A stretch of 64,000 nucleotides of DNA from Micromonospora siamensis. Its GTDB lineage: Bacteria; Actinomycetota; Actinomycetes; Mycobacteriales; Micromonosporaceae. The position numbers and the translations under genes are program-made. The notes under the pieces were generated by a model. The model saw nothing but the letters and a program-made list of their open reading frames with translations. It was not told where the DNA came from and did not search any database. The stretch lies in assembly GCF_900090305.1 (NCBI RefSeq), contig NZ_LT607751.1, forward strand, positions 3,596,001 through 3,660,000, in the 5' to 3' direction. Shown here in pieces: positions 42,886 through 51,267 of this stretch; the first letter of the stretch is position 1; each line of letters starts with the position of its first letter.

Positions 42886-44322
42886 TCAGCTGGTGGGGAA
42901 GCTGTCCGGGGTGCGGATCCGGTCCCGCAGGAACGCCCCGGACTGGGTGAGCACCGAGGTGCCGGCGTACGTGCCACCGGCGCAGGTGCCCGGCCGGAAC
43001 GCGGCGCTGCCCTCGGCCGCGTCCGAGTAGGTCCAGTTCGCGTAGCTGATCTTCAGCCGGTCAAGCAGGTCCAGCCAGGCGGTGCTGCTGGCGGTGTCCA
43101 CCGCGCCGTCACCGGTGTAGGTGACCGTGCCGAACTCGGTGACGAAGAGCGGGAGCCGGGATGCGGCGCGCTGCACCTCGTTGCGGTAGGCGTCCTTGTG
43201 CGAGGCGGCGTAGAAGTGGAACGTGTACATGATGTTGTCGGCCCGGACCGGGTTGTTGACGATCTCGTCGGAGTTGCTGCCGTCGGAGACGCCCAGTGAG
43301 GACCAGCCCCGGGTGCCGACGATGACCACCGCGTCCGGGTCGTTGGCGCGGATCACCGGGATGACCTGCTCGGCGTAGTTCTTGATGGTGGACCAGCTGA
43401 CGCCGTTGGGCTCGTTGGCGATCTCGTAGATCACGTTCTTCTTGGCGGCGTTGCGGGCGGCGACCGAGGCGAAGAAGGTCTTGGCCCGGTCCAGGTTGTA
43501 TGTCGGGTCGCCGGGGGTCAGCGTGTGGAAGTCGATCAGGGCGTACATGCCCCGGGCCTCGGCCTTGTCGACCAGGGCGTTGACCTGGTTGGTGAAGCCG
43601 GTCGGGTTGGTCTCGTAGCCCTGCTCCTGCACGTACATGGCGATCCGCAGCAGGTCGGCCCGCCAGTCGCCCGCGAGGGCGTCCAGCGAGGCGTCGTTGT
43701 AGCAGTTGGCGAACCACTGCAGGCCGTGGGTGCTCATCCCGCGCAGCTGGATCGGGCGCCCGTACTGGTTGCAGAGGTTGACCCCGCAGACCCGCAGCTG
43801 CCCGTTGATCGCCACCGGGGTGGTGCCGGTGGGCGGCGGCGGGGTGCTCGGCGACGGCGTCGGGGTGGGGGTCGGGCTCGGCGAAGAGGTCGTGGTGCTG
43901 CCGGTGCAGGCCACGCCGTTGAGGGTGAACGCGGTCGGCTTCGGGTTGGCGCCGGTCCAGCTGCCGTTGAAGCCGATGGTGGTGCTCGCCCCGGTGCCCA
44001 GGCTGCCGTTGTAGTCGAGGTTGCGGGCGGTGACGGCGGTCCCGCTCTGCTGGTAGGTCGCTGACCAGCCCTGGGTGACCCGCTGGCCCGCGTCGGGGAA
44101 GGCGAAGCCGAGCGTCCACCCGGTGACCGGGTCGCCGAGGTTCTTCACGGTGACGGTGGCGGTGAATCCGCCCTGCCAGTCGTTGGTGGTGTAGGTGACG
44201 GCGCAGCCGGTGGCGGCCGAGGCCTGCATGGCCGGCAGGGCCACGGTCGCGCCGAGGGTCAGCGCGCCGACGGCGGCGGCCGTGAGGACGCTGCGCCGGG
44301 ACGGGCGGGGGACAGGTGTCAT
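42886..44322 (-). CDS. Tat-exported CBM2-GH5 endoglucanase
   Basis: 478 residues. The signal peptide has twin arginines (PSRRSVLTAAAVGAL, R9-R10) and likely cleavage after ASA-A (about 37), indicating Tat export of a folded enzyme. CBM2 spans about 38-140 (Cys40 to Cys139), then a Ser/Pro/Thr linker (141-170), then GH5 (about 171-478). Catalytic residues are E304 (IANEPNG, acid/base) and E396 (LFVTEFG, nucleophile). It should cleave cellulose or beta-glucan outside the cell. A CebR-like box lies about 95 bp upstream. Confidence 0.95.
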   Translation of the reverse strand: MTPVPRPSRRSVLTAAAVGALTLGATVALPAMQASAATGCAVTYTTNDWQGGFTATVTVKNLGDPVTGWTLGFAFPDAGQRVTQGWSATYQQSGTAVTARNLDYNGSLGTGASTTIGFNGSWTGANPKPTAFTLNGVACTGSTTTSSPSPTPTPTPSPSTPPPPTGTTPVAINGQLRVCGVNLCNQYGRPIQLRGMSTHGLQWFANCYNDASLDALAGDWRADLLRIAMYVQEQGYETNPTGFTNQVNALVDKAEARGMYALIDFHTLTPGDPTYNLDRAKTFFASVAARNAAKKNVIYEIANEPNGVSWSTIKNYAEQVIPVIRANDPDAVVIVGTRGWSSLGVSDGSNSDEIVNNPVRADNIMYTFHFYAASHKDAYRNEVQRAASRLPLFVTEFGTVTYTGDGAVDTASSTAWLDLLDRLKISYANWTYSDAAEGSAAFRPGTCAGGTYAGTSVLTQSGAFLRDRIRTPDSFPTS

Positions 44323-44414
44323 CGGGATCGGTCCCTATCTCTGCTGCGGGTGGTGGTGTGACGGCCCGGCCGGACGCGAACTCGCCCGGAGAGTTCGGTG
44401 GCGGCAGGGCATCG

Positions 44415-44428
44415 CGGGAGCGCTCCCA
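44415..44428. promoter_or_regulatory. CebR/CelR-like operator
   Basis: CGGGAGCGCTCCCA matches the known CebR/CelR palindrome TGGGAGCGCTCCCA at 13 of 14 bases. It lies upstream of the cellulase gene, so cellobiose-relieved repression is expected. The only LacI-family candidate seen here is at 60,632; the true CebR may be elsewhere. Confidence 0.75.
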
Positions 44429-44480
44429 CGGGCAGCGTAGATCGGTCGTCGTCTCCGTGCAACACCACCGGCGACCCGGC

Positions 44481-45914
44481 TCAGCCCGCCGGTGACGCCT
44501 CCGCGGTCAGCGGCAGCAGCACCCGGAACACCGTCGCGCCGGGGGCCGACTCCACCCGGATGTCGCCGTGGTGCTTGTGCGCCACGATCCGGTACGAGAT
44601 GTCCAGCCCCAGCCCGGTCCCGGAACCGACCGGCTTGGTGGTGAAGAACGGCTCGAAGATCCGCGGGCGGATCTCCGGCGGGATCCCCGGCCCGGTGTCG
44701 GCCACCTCCACCACCAGGTGGTCGTCGCTGCGCGAGGTGCGTACGGTCAGCACCCCCCGCTCGCCCATCGCGGCCAGCGCGTTGTCGATCAGGTTCGTCC
44801 AGACCTGGTTCAGCTCGGCGGCGTACGCGGGCACCGGCGGCAGGCTCCGGTCGTACTCCCGGACCAGCTCGACGCCGGCGGGCTTGCGCGCCTTGAGCAT
44901 CACCAGGGTGGCGTCGAGCAGGTCGTGCACGTCGACCACCTGGAACGGGGCCCGGTCGAGCTGGGAGTACTGCTTGGCCGCGCCGACCAGCTTGGCGACC
45001 CGACCGACCGCGTCGTCGATCTCGCGCATCAGCAGCTCGGTGTCGACGGTGTAGACCAGCCAGCGCACCGCCGCCTCCAGGTCCGCCGGGCCCACCGCCG
45101 GCTCCACCTTGGCCAGCCAGTCGGCGTCCAGGCCCCCGCCGACCAGGATCGGCGCCAGGTCCCACCCCTCGCGTACGCCGTGCTCGTCGAGCCAGTCGGT
45201 CACCGCGTCCTCGGCGTCGGCGGCGGCCATCGGGGTCAGCCGCGGCGCGGTCGCCACCCGGGCCACCGCCTCCTCCTGCAACTCCACCAGCCGGTGCAGC
45301 GCCCGCCCGTCGAGGCGGCCGTCGGCGACCAGGGCGAGCTTGTGCCGCATCCCGGCGACCCGGTCGCGCAGCACCGAGGTGGCCCGCACGGCCGCCGCGG
45401 CCGGGTTGTTCAGCTCGTGGGTCAGCCCGGCCGACAGCGCGCCCAGCGCCAGCAGCCGCTCCCGCTCCCCGATGATCGTCTGGGTGTCGCGCATGCCGAT
45501 GAACAGCCCCTCGAGCAGGTGCATGGCCATCGGGAACCAGGTCCGCACGGCGTGCGCGAAGTCCTCGGCGGGCAGGACGAACAGGTCCGCGTCGGTCACC
45601 GCCCGCAACGAGTTGCGGTAGATCTGCGGCTGCTGCTCGTCCAGGTACGCCTGGGTCGCGCCGCCGTACACCCCGCGCTGGTCGGTGCGGCTGATCTCGA
45701 CGTCGTCGTCGCGGACCCGCCGGTGCAGCGCCACCGTGCCGGCCAGCAGCACGAAGAAGCAGGTCGCCGGCTCGCCCTCGCCGTAGACCAGGGCGCCGGC
45801 GGCGCGCCGCTCGACCCGGCCCTGCTCGGCCAGCCAGCCCAGCTGCTCGTCGTCGAGCGCCTCGAACAGGAACAGCCCGCGCAGCTGCGCCGGGGTCAAC
45901 GATCCGGTGGTCAC
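44481..45914 (-). CDS. Histidine kinase with N-terminal cyclic-nucleotide-binding-type domain
   Basis: 477 residues, GTG start overlapping the upstream stop (GTGA). Residues 5-130 have a Crp/cNMP-binding beta-roll (FEALDDEQLGWLAEQGRVERRAAGALVYGEGEPATCFFVLLAGTVALHR). The H box is LGALSAGLTHELNNPAAAA (H166). The ATPase domain has N box NQVWTNLIDNALAAM, G1 DTGPGIPP and G2 TTKPVGSGTGLGLDIS. No membrane helix is present, so it is a cytosolic kinase. Its partner is the receiver/reductase fusion encoded immediately upstream. Confidence 0.93.
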   Translation of the reverse strand: MTTGSLTPAQLRGLFLFEALDDEQLGWLAEQGRVERRAAGALVYGEGEPATCFFVLLAGTVALHRRVRDDDVEISRTDQRGVYGGATQAYLDEQQPQIYRNSLRAVTDADLFVLPAEDFAHAVRTWFPMAMHLLEGLFIGMRDTQTIIGERERLLALGALSAGLTHELNNPAAAAVRATSVLRDRVAGMRHKLALVADGRLDGRALHRLVELQEEAVARVATAPRLTPMAAADAEDAVTDWLDEHGVREGWDLAPILVGGGLDADWLAKVEPAVGPADLEAAVRWLVYTVDTELLMREIDDAVGRVAKLVGAAKQYSQLDRAPFQVVDVHDLLDATLVMLKARKPAGVELVREYDRSLPPVPAYAAELNQVWTNLIDNALAAMGERGVLTVRTSRSDDHLVVEVADTGPGIPPEIRPRIFEPFFTTKPVGSGTGLGLDISYRIVAHKHHGDIRVESAPGATVFRVLLPLTAEASPAG

Positions 45915-47578
45915 TGGGCCTCCAGGTAGCGGTGCACGAGGGAGACGGCCATCGCCCCCTCGCCGACGGCCGAGGCGACCCGCTTGACCGACTGGGCGCG
46001 TACGTCGCCGGCGGCGAAGACACCGGGCAGGCTGGTCTCCAGGTGGTACGGGTCGCGCGGCAGCGACCAGCCTGCCGGGCGGCGGCCCTCGGCGAGCAGG
46101 TCCGGGCCGGTGACGATGAACCCCTGGCGGTCGCGCACCAGCACCCCGTCCAGCCAGTCGGTACGCGGCTCGGCGCCGATGAAGATGAACAGCCAGGACG
46201 TGTCGACGGTGCGGGTGGCGCCCGTGCGCCCGTCGCAGAGGGTCAACCGCCGCAGGTGGTCCTCGCCCTGCGCGCCGACCACCGTGGTGTGCGGGTGCAC
46301 GGTGATGGTGTCGATCCGGTCCAGCTGGTCGATCAGGTAGCGGGACATCGAGGCGGTCAGGTCGGCGCCCCGGATCAGCAGGTGCACCCGGGAGGCGTAC
46401 CGGGAGAAGTGCACCGCGGCCTGGCCGGCGGAGTTCGCCCCGCCGACGATGTAGACCTCCTGCTCCACGCAGCTGGGCGCCTCGGTGGCGGTGCTGCCGT
46501 AGAAGACCCCCCGTCCGGTGAGGTCCGACAGCCCCGGCGCGTCCAGCAGCCGGTACGACACCCCGGTGGCCAGCACCACCGTGTGCGCGGCGATCTCGCT
46601 GCCGTCGTCGAAGCGGAGCACCCGGGCCGACCCGGCGTCGTGGAGCCCGACCACCTCGCGGGTGCTCAGCAGCTCGGCCCCGAACTTGGTGGCCTGCCGC
46701 CGGGCCCGGTCGGTGAGCTGCGCCCCGGACACCCCGTCGGGGAAGCCGAGGTAGTTCTCGATCCGGCTGCTCTGGCCGGCCTGCCCGCCGGTGGCCCGGC
46801 GCTCCACCAGCACCGTGCGCAGCCCCTCGGAGGCGCCGTAGACCGCCGAGCCGAGGCCGGCCGGCCCGCCGCCGACCACCACCAGGTCGTAGAAGTCCGT
46901 CGCCGGCACCACGGCCAGCCCGGCGAGGGTGGCCAGCTCCGCCTGGGTCGGCTGCACCATCGCCTTGCCCTCGGGGGTGACCACCAGGGGCAGCTCCGCC
47001 TCGGTCGCGCCCGCGGCGTCGAGCAGCCGGGCGCCCTCCGGCTCGTCGGCCAGCAGCCAGCGGTAGGGCACCAGGTTGCGGGCCAGGAAGTCGCGCACCT
47101 TGAACGAGGGCGCCGACCAGCGGTGCCCGACCACCCGGATCTCGGTGAGCGCGGCGTCCGGGCTGGCCGACCAGGCGTCGAGCAGGGTGTCGAGGACCGG
47201 GTAGAGCTTCTCCTCCGGCGGGTGCCACGGCTTGAGCAGGTAGTGGTCCAGGTCGACCACGTTGATCGCCTCGATGGCGGCGTCGGTGTCCGCGTACGCG
47301 GTCAGCAGCACCCGGCGGGCGGCGGGGAAGATGTCCATCGCGGCCTCGAGGAACTCGATGCCGGTCATCTCCGGCATCCGGTGGTCGGCCACCAGCAGCG
47401 CCACCTGCTCGCCGCGGAGCTTCACCTCGCGCAGCGCGTCGAGGGCCTCCGGCCCGGAGGCGGCGCGGACCACGCGGTAGCGGTCGCCGTAGCGGCGCCG
47501 GACGTCGCGGGCCACCGCCCGGGACACCGCCGGGTCGTCGTCGACGGTCAGGATCACCGGGTTCGCCATGGCGCCCAT
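45911..47578 (-). CDS. Fused response regulator/thioredoxin-reductase-like flavoprotein
   Basis: 555 residues from ATG 47578; ATG 47569 is an alternative. A receiver domain (about 6-130: DDD 13-15, phospho-acceptor D65 in VADHRMPEMTG, K116) is followed by a thioredoxin-fold segment (about 145-222, no CxxC) and a TrxR-like module with FAD motif GGGPAG (236-241) and NAD(P)H motif IVGGANSAG (377-385). At the position of the redox CATC of thioredoxin reductase the sequence is STAT (362-365), so disulfide reductase activity is unlikely. Such fusions are known; their output is poorly understood. Confidence 0.93.
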   Translation of the reverse strand: MGAMANPVILTVDDDPAVSRAVARDVRRRYGDRYRVVRAASGPEALDALREVKLRGEQVALLVADHRMPEMTGIEFLEAAMDIFPAARRVLLTAYADTDAAIEAINVVDLDHYLLKPWHPPEEKLYPVLDTLLDAWSASPDAALTEIRVVGHRWSAPSFKVRDFLARNLVPYRWLLADEPEGARLLDAAGATEAELPLVVTPEGKAMVQPTQAELATLAGLAVVPATDFYDLVVVGGGPAGLGSAVYGASEGLRTVLVERRATGGQAGQSSRIENYLGFPDGVSGAQLTDRARRQATKFGAELLSTREVVGLHDAGSARVLRFDDGSEIAAHTVVLATGVSYRLLDAPGLSDLTGRGVFYGSTATEAPSCVEQEVYIVGGANSAGQAAVHFSRYASRVHLLIRGADLTASMSRYLIDQLDRIDTITVHPHTTVVGAQGEDHLRRLTLCDGRTGATRTVDTSWLFIFIGAEPRTDWLDGVLVRDRQGFIVTGPDLLAEGRRPAGWSLPRDPYHLETSLPGVFAAGDVRAQSVKRVASAVGEGAMAVSLVHRYLEAQ

Positions 47579-47755
47579 GAAATCACCCCGCTGACCCCGG
47601 CCGCACCTGCCCGCGGCGGGAGACCGGCGCGCACTAAGTTCCGGACTTTGCATAAGGTGCGAAATAAGTGGCCGGCGAGGCCGGATGCCATTGACACTCG
47701 TCGCTGCCAACTGGACTCTCGGTGCGCCACCACCCCGACCCCAGCAGGGAGAGCC
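47579..47755 (+). promoter_or_regulatory. AT-richer divergent control region
   Basis: The 177-bp gap between the divergent flavoprotein and discoidin genes has an AT-rich core (about 47634-47670, with near-symmetric CACTAAG and ATAAGTG ends) and a TTGACA at 47691-47696 facing the discoidin gene; no good -10 follows at 17-18 nt. It probably carries a sugar-responsive operator, but no known motif is recognised. Confidence 0.35.
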
Positions 47756-50341
47756 ATGTCGCCGCTGCCCCGCACCGCCAGACCACCACACCACCCCGCC
47801 CGCCGGCTGCTCGCCGCCGCCGTCACCGCGCTGCTCGCCGCCGCCGCGCTGGTCGCCGGCCCGTCGGTCGCCTCCGCCGCCGGAACCCTGCTGTCGCAGG
47901 GCCGGCCCACCACCGCGTCGTCGAGCGAGAACGCCGGCACCGCCGCCGGCTACGCCACCGACGGCAACCCCGGCACCCGCTGGTCCAGCGCCTTCGGCGA
48001 CCCGCAGTGGCTCCAGGTCGACCTCGGTGCCACCGCCACCGTCAGCCAGGTCACCCTCACCTGGGAGGCGGCGTACGCGCGGGCGTACCAGATCCAGACC
48101 TCGACCGACGGCGCCAGCTGGACCACCGTGTACGCCACCACCACCGGCGACGGCGGCACCGACGACCTCACGGTGACCGGCACCGGCCGCTACGTGCGGG
48201 TGTACGGCACCGCCCGGGCCACCGCCTACGGCTACTCGCTCTGGGAGTTCCAGGTTTACGGGACCACCGGAACCGGCGGCGGCTGCGGCGCCACCAACAC
48301 CGCCAAGGGCCGGCCGGCCACCGCCTCGTCGGTCGAGAACGCCGGCACCCCCGCCTCCGCCGCCGTCGACGGTGACACCGGCACCCGCTGGTCCAGCGCC
48401 TTCGGCGACCCGCAGTGGCTCCGGGTGGACCTCGGCGCCGGCCAGAGCATCTGCCGGGTCACCCTGACCTGGGAGGCGGCGTACGCGCGGGCGTACCAGA
48501 TCCAGACCTCGACCGACGGGACCAGCTGGACCACCGTGTACGCCACCACCACCGGTGACGGTGGCACCGACGCGGTAACCGTCTCCGGCACCGGCCGCTA
48601 CCTGCGGGTGTACGGCACCGTCCGGGCCACCGCCTACGGCTACTCGCTCTGGGAACTGGCTGTGAACACCACCGGCGGCACCACCATCCCCGGCGGTGGG
48701 TCGCTCGGCCCGAACGTGCTCACCTTCGACCCGTCGATGTCCGGCGCCACCATCCAGAACCAGCTCGACACCGTCTTCCGCACGCAGGAGGCCAACCAGT
48801 TCGGCACCCAGCGGTACGCGCTGCTGTTCAAGCCGGGCGACTATTCCGGCATCAACGCCCAGATCGGCTTCTACACCTCGATAATGGGCCTGGGCCGTAA
48901 CCCCGGCGACGTCCGCATCCACGGTGACGTCACCGTCGACGCCGGCTGGTTCAACGGCAACGCCACCCAGAACTTCTGGCGCTCCGCGTCGAACATGCAG
49001 GTCTTCCCGTCCGCCGGGTTCACCCGCTGGGCGGTCTCCCAGGCCGCGCCGTTCCGCCGGATGGACATCCAGGGCGACCTCAACCTGGCCCCCGCCGGCT
49101 ACGGCTGGGCCAGCGGCGGCTACATCGCCGACTCCCGGGTCACCGGCATCGTCCAGCCCTACTCCCAGCAGCAGTGGTACACCCGGGACAGCAACGTGGG
49201 CGGCTACCAGAACGCCGTCTGGAACGTGACGAACTCGGGCGTGGTCGGCGCGCCCGCGACCAGCTTCCCGAACCCGCCGTACACCACCCTGGCCCGGACC
49301 CCGGTCAGCCGCGACGTGCCCTACCTCTACCTGGACGCGGCCGGCGGCTACAACGTGTTCGTGCCGTCGACCCGGACCAACGCCTCCGGCGCCTCCTGGC
49401 TCGGCGGATCCACCCCGGGCACCTCGCTGCCGCTGAGCCAGTTCTACGTCGCGCACCCGGGCGACTCGGCCGCCACCATCAACGCCGCGCTGGCCCAGGG
49501 CCTGAACCTGCTGTTCACCCCCGGCGTCTACGACGTCACCGAGACGATCACCGTCAACCGGCCCGGCACCGTCGTGCTCGGCCTCGGCTTCCCGACGCTG
49601 ATCCCGCAGAACGGGGTGACCGCGATGTCCGTCGCCGACGTCGACGGGGTCCGCCTGGCCGGGCTGCTCCTCGACGCCGGTCCGATCAACTCCCCGGTGC
49701 TGCTGCGGGTCGGGACGGCCGGCGCCACGGCGAGCCACGCCGCCGACCCCACCTCGATCCAGGACGTCTTCTTCCGCATCGGCGGCGCGGGCGCCGGCAA
49801 GGCCACCACCAGCCTGGTCGTCAACAGCAACGACACCCTGATCGACCACATCTGGGCCTGGCGGGCCGACCACGGCACCGGGGTCGGCTGGACGGTCAAC
49901 ACCGCCGACACCGGGCTGGTGGTCAACGGCGCCAACGTCACCGCCCTGGGCCTGTTCGTCGAGCACTACCAGAAGTACGAGGTGGTCTGGAACGGGGAGA
50001 ACGGCCGGATCGTCTTCTTCCAGAACGAGCTGCCGTACGACCCACCGAACGCCGCCGCCTGGACGAACGGGTCGATGGTCGGCTACGCGGCGGTCAAGGT
50101 GGCGGGCGGGGTGAGCACCTTCGAGGGCTGGGGGATGGGCAGCTACTGCTACTTCAACGTCGACCCGACGATCACCGCGTACCACTCCTTCGAGGCGCCG
50201 GTCGCCCCCGGTGTCCGGTTCCACGACCTGCTCACCGTCTCGCTCGGCGGCAACGGCTCGATCACCCACGTCGTCAACGACACCGGCGCCACCGCGCAGG
50301 GCACCGCGACGGTCCCGGTGAACCTGGTCAGCTACCCGTGA
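47756..50341 (+). CDS. Secreted protein with two discoidin (CBM32-like) modules and a beta-helix domain
   Basis: 861 residues from ATG 47756 (GGGAG 6-7 nt upstream). Signal peptide to about residue 41 (LLAAAVTALLAAAALVAGPSVASAA). Two F5/8-type C modules follow (about 43-175 and 179-303), nearly identical and offset by 136 residues. The remaining about 550 residues begin LTFDPSMSGATIQNQLDTVFRTQE and look like a right-handed beta-helix (pectate-lyase fold). The catalytic function is unknown; polysaccharide binding and cleavage is the likely role. Similar proteins are often annotated only as coagulation factor 5/8 domain proteins. Confidence 0.88.
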   Translation: MSPLPRTARPPHHPARRLLAAAVTALLAAAALVAGPSVASAAGTLLSQGRPTTASSSENAGTAAGYATDGNPGTRWSSAFGDPQWLQVDLGATATVSQVTLTWEAAYARAYQIQTSTDGASWTTVYATTTGDGGTDDLTVTGTGRYVRVYGTARATAYGYSLWEFQVYGTTGTGGGCGATNTAKGRPATASSVENAGTPASAAVDGDTGTRWSSAFGDPQWLRVDLGAGQSICRVTLTWEAAYARAYQIQTSTDGTSWTTVYATTTGDGGTDAVTVSGTGRYLRVYGTVRATAYGYSLWELAVNTTGGTTIPGGGSLGPNVLTFDPSMSGATIQNQLDTVFRTQEANQFGTQRYALLFKPGDYSGINAQIGFYTSIMGLGRNPGDVRIHGDVTVDAGWFNGNATQNFWRSASNMQVFPSAGFTRWAVSQAAPFRRMDIQGDLNLAPAGYGWASGGYIADSRVTGIVQPYSQQQWYTRDSNVGGYQNAVWNVTNSGVVGAPATSFPNPPYTTLARTPVSRDVPYLYLDAAGGYNVFVPSTRTNASGASWLGGSTPGTSLPLSQFYVAHPGDSAATINAALAQGLNLLFTPGVYDVTETITVNRPGTVVLGLGFPTLIPQNGVTAMSVADVDGVRLAGLLLDAGPINSPVLLRVGTAGATASHAADPTSIQDVFFRIGGAGAGKATTSLVVNSNDTLIDHIWAWRADHGTGVGWTVNTADTGLVVNGANVTALGLFVEHYQKYEVVWNGENGRIVFFQNELPYDPPNAAAWTNGSMVGYAAVKVAGGVSTFEGWGMGSYCYFNVDPTITAYHSFEAPVAPGVRFHDLLTVSLGGNGSITHVVNDTGATAQGTATVPVNLVSYP
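47909..48663. repeat. Duplicated discoidin module (408-bp period)
   Basis: The coding sequences of the two modules align at a constant 408-bp offset (for example 47972 and 48380; 48061 and 48469), with long identical blocks. This points to a recent in-frame duplication or gene conversion. Confidence 0.9.
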
Positions 50342-50347
50342 CGGACC

Positions 50348-50384
50348 CGGCGACGGCGGACGGGAACACCGTCCGCCGTCGCCG
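50348..50384 (+). terminator. Hairpin terminator after the discoidin gene
   Basis: Perfect 14-nt arms (50348-50361 and 50371-50384) with a 9-nt loop, 7 bp after the stop codon. TAACGT, the candidate -10 of the next gene, follows directly. Confidence 0.8.
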
Positions 50385-50402
50385 CCGCTAACGTCGTCAC
50401 CC

Positions 50403-50972
50403 GTGACGACCCCCGACATCACCGTTGCCACCCGGGCGGACCGGCCCCGCGCGATCAGCTCCCTGGTCGCCGCGTTCGCCGCCGACCCGGTCCTGCGCCA
50501 CCTGTTCCCCGACGACGCCGACTACCCGCGGTACGCCGCCGCGTTCTTCGGCCACCTCTTCGACAAGCGGGTGGACCAGAAGACGATCTGGACCATCTCC
50601 GGTGGCGCCTCGCTCGCCATGTGGGACGCGCCGGCGGCCCGGACGGCGCAACCGGACGATCCGCTCGCCGCCCAGCTGCCCGTCGACGCGCTGGCCCGGA
50701 TGCACGCCTACGACGAGGCGGTGCGCGCCGCCCTGCCGCGCACCCCGTACTGGTACCTCGGCGTGCTGGGCACCGATCCCGCGCACGCCGGCAAGCAGTG
50801 GGGGCGGGCCGTCATGGCGCAGGGGTTGCGTCGGGCGGCCGCGGACGGCCTGCCGGCGCTGCTGGAGACCGGCAATCCGGTCGACGTGGAGATCTATCGC
50901 CGCGCCGGCTGGGAGGTGGCGCAGGTGGTGACGACCGCTGCGCCGCTGACCATCTGGATCATGCAGCGGTAG
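50403..50972 (+). CDS. GNAT-family N-acetyltransferase
   Basis: 189 residues, GTG start with TAACGT 8 nt upstream (leaderless-like). VATRADRPRAISSLVAAFAADPVLRHLFPDD opens the fold; WYLGVLGTDPAHAGKQWGRAVMAQGLRRAAADGLPALLETGNP contains the acetyl-CoA loop (Q/RxxGxG/A variant: HAGKQWGRAV), and the C-terminal YRRAGWEVAQVV strand is typical. Substrate unknown. Confidence 0.87.
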   Translation: MTTPDITVATRADRPRAISSLVAAFAADPVLRHLFPDDADYPRYAAAFFGHLFDKRVDQKTIWTISGGASLAMWDAPAARTAQPDDPLAAQLPVDALARMHAYDEAVRAALPRTPYWYLGVLGTDPAHAGKQWGRAVMAQGLRRAAADGLPALLETGNPVDVEIYRRAGWEVAQVVTTAAPLTIWIMQR

Positions 50973-51109
50973 GGCGCGCGCCTACGGCGGTCCGGGAATG
51001 AACGCGCCTGCGGCGGCATTTCATCAACGCGGCCCGGCCCGCCCGGCTCGGGCGCAGCGCACCGGCCCACCTCCGGTGGACGCGGTGGATCCAGGAGAGG
51101 GGTTTCCCG

Positions 51110-51232
51110 ATGAAGGTCAGAAGCTCGCTGCGTGGACTGAAGCGCAAGCCGAACTCGATCGTGGTTCGCCGCAGGGGCAAGCTCTTCGTCATCAACAAGG
51201 CCGATTCCCGGCAGAAGGCCCGCCAGGGCTGA
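51110..51232 (+). CDS. rpmJ: 50S ribosomal protein L36, cysteine-free (type B) form
   Basis: 40 residues ([20 protein letters not shown], then [20 protein letters not shown]), with GGAGAGGGG just upstream. It is the zinc-independent L36 form: the C-x2-C-H type zinc ligands of ordinary L36 are absent. Such paralogs replace the zinc form when zinc is scarce and are often Zur-regulated; I found no clear Zur box here. It is not near the ribosomal operons, as usual for the paralog. Confidence 0.93.
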   Translation: MKVRSSLRGLKRKPNSIVVRRRGKLFVINKADSRQKARQG

Positions 51233-51267
51233 CACCACACACTCACGGACTCACCCGGAGGTTCGCC

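Noticed and set aside
42305..43030. Leader peptide starting at ATG 42305 upstream of the DksA-type gene
   Set aside because: This frame has no stop before the terminator and runs past it to 43,030, so it is not a conventional leader peptide; the GTG 42307 frame is the better candidate and remains speculative.
45932..47755. A long plus-strand extension upstream of the discoidin gene
   Set aside because: It is antisense to the flavoprotein; the signal peptide and ribosome site place the start at 47756.
45911..50431. A 1,506-codon minus-strand frame spanning the flavoprotein and antisense to the discoidin gene
   Set aside because: Only 45911-47578 is coding; the upstream part is a stop-free shadow of the plus-strand discoidin gene in very high GC.
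50973..51109. Zur-type palindrome before the L36 gene
   Set aside because: Only a loose TGAA...TTTCA arrangement with a 17-bp GC-rich spacer is seen; it does not match the actinobacterial Zur consensus.
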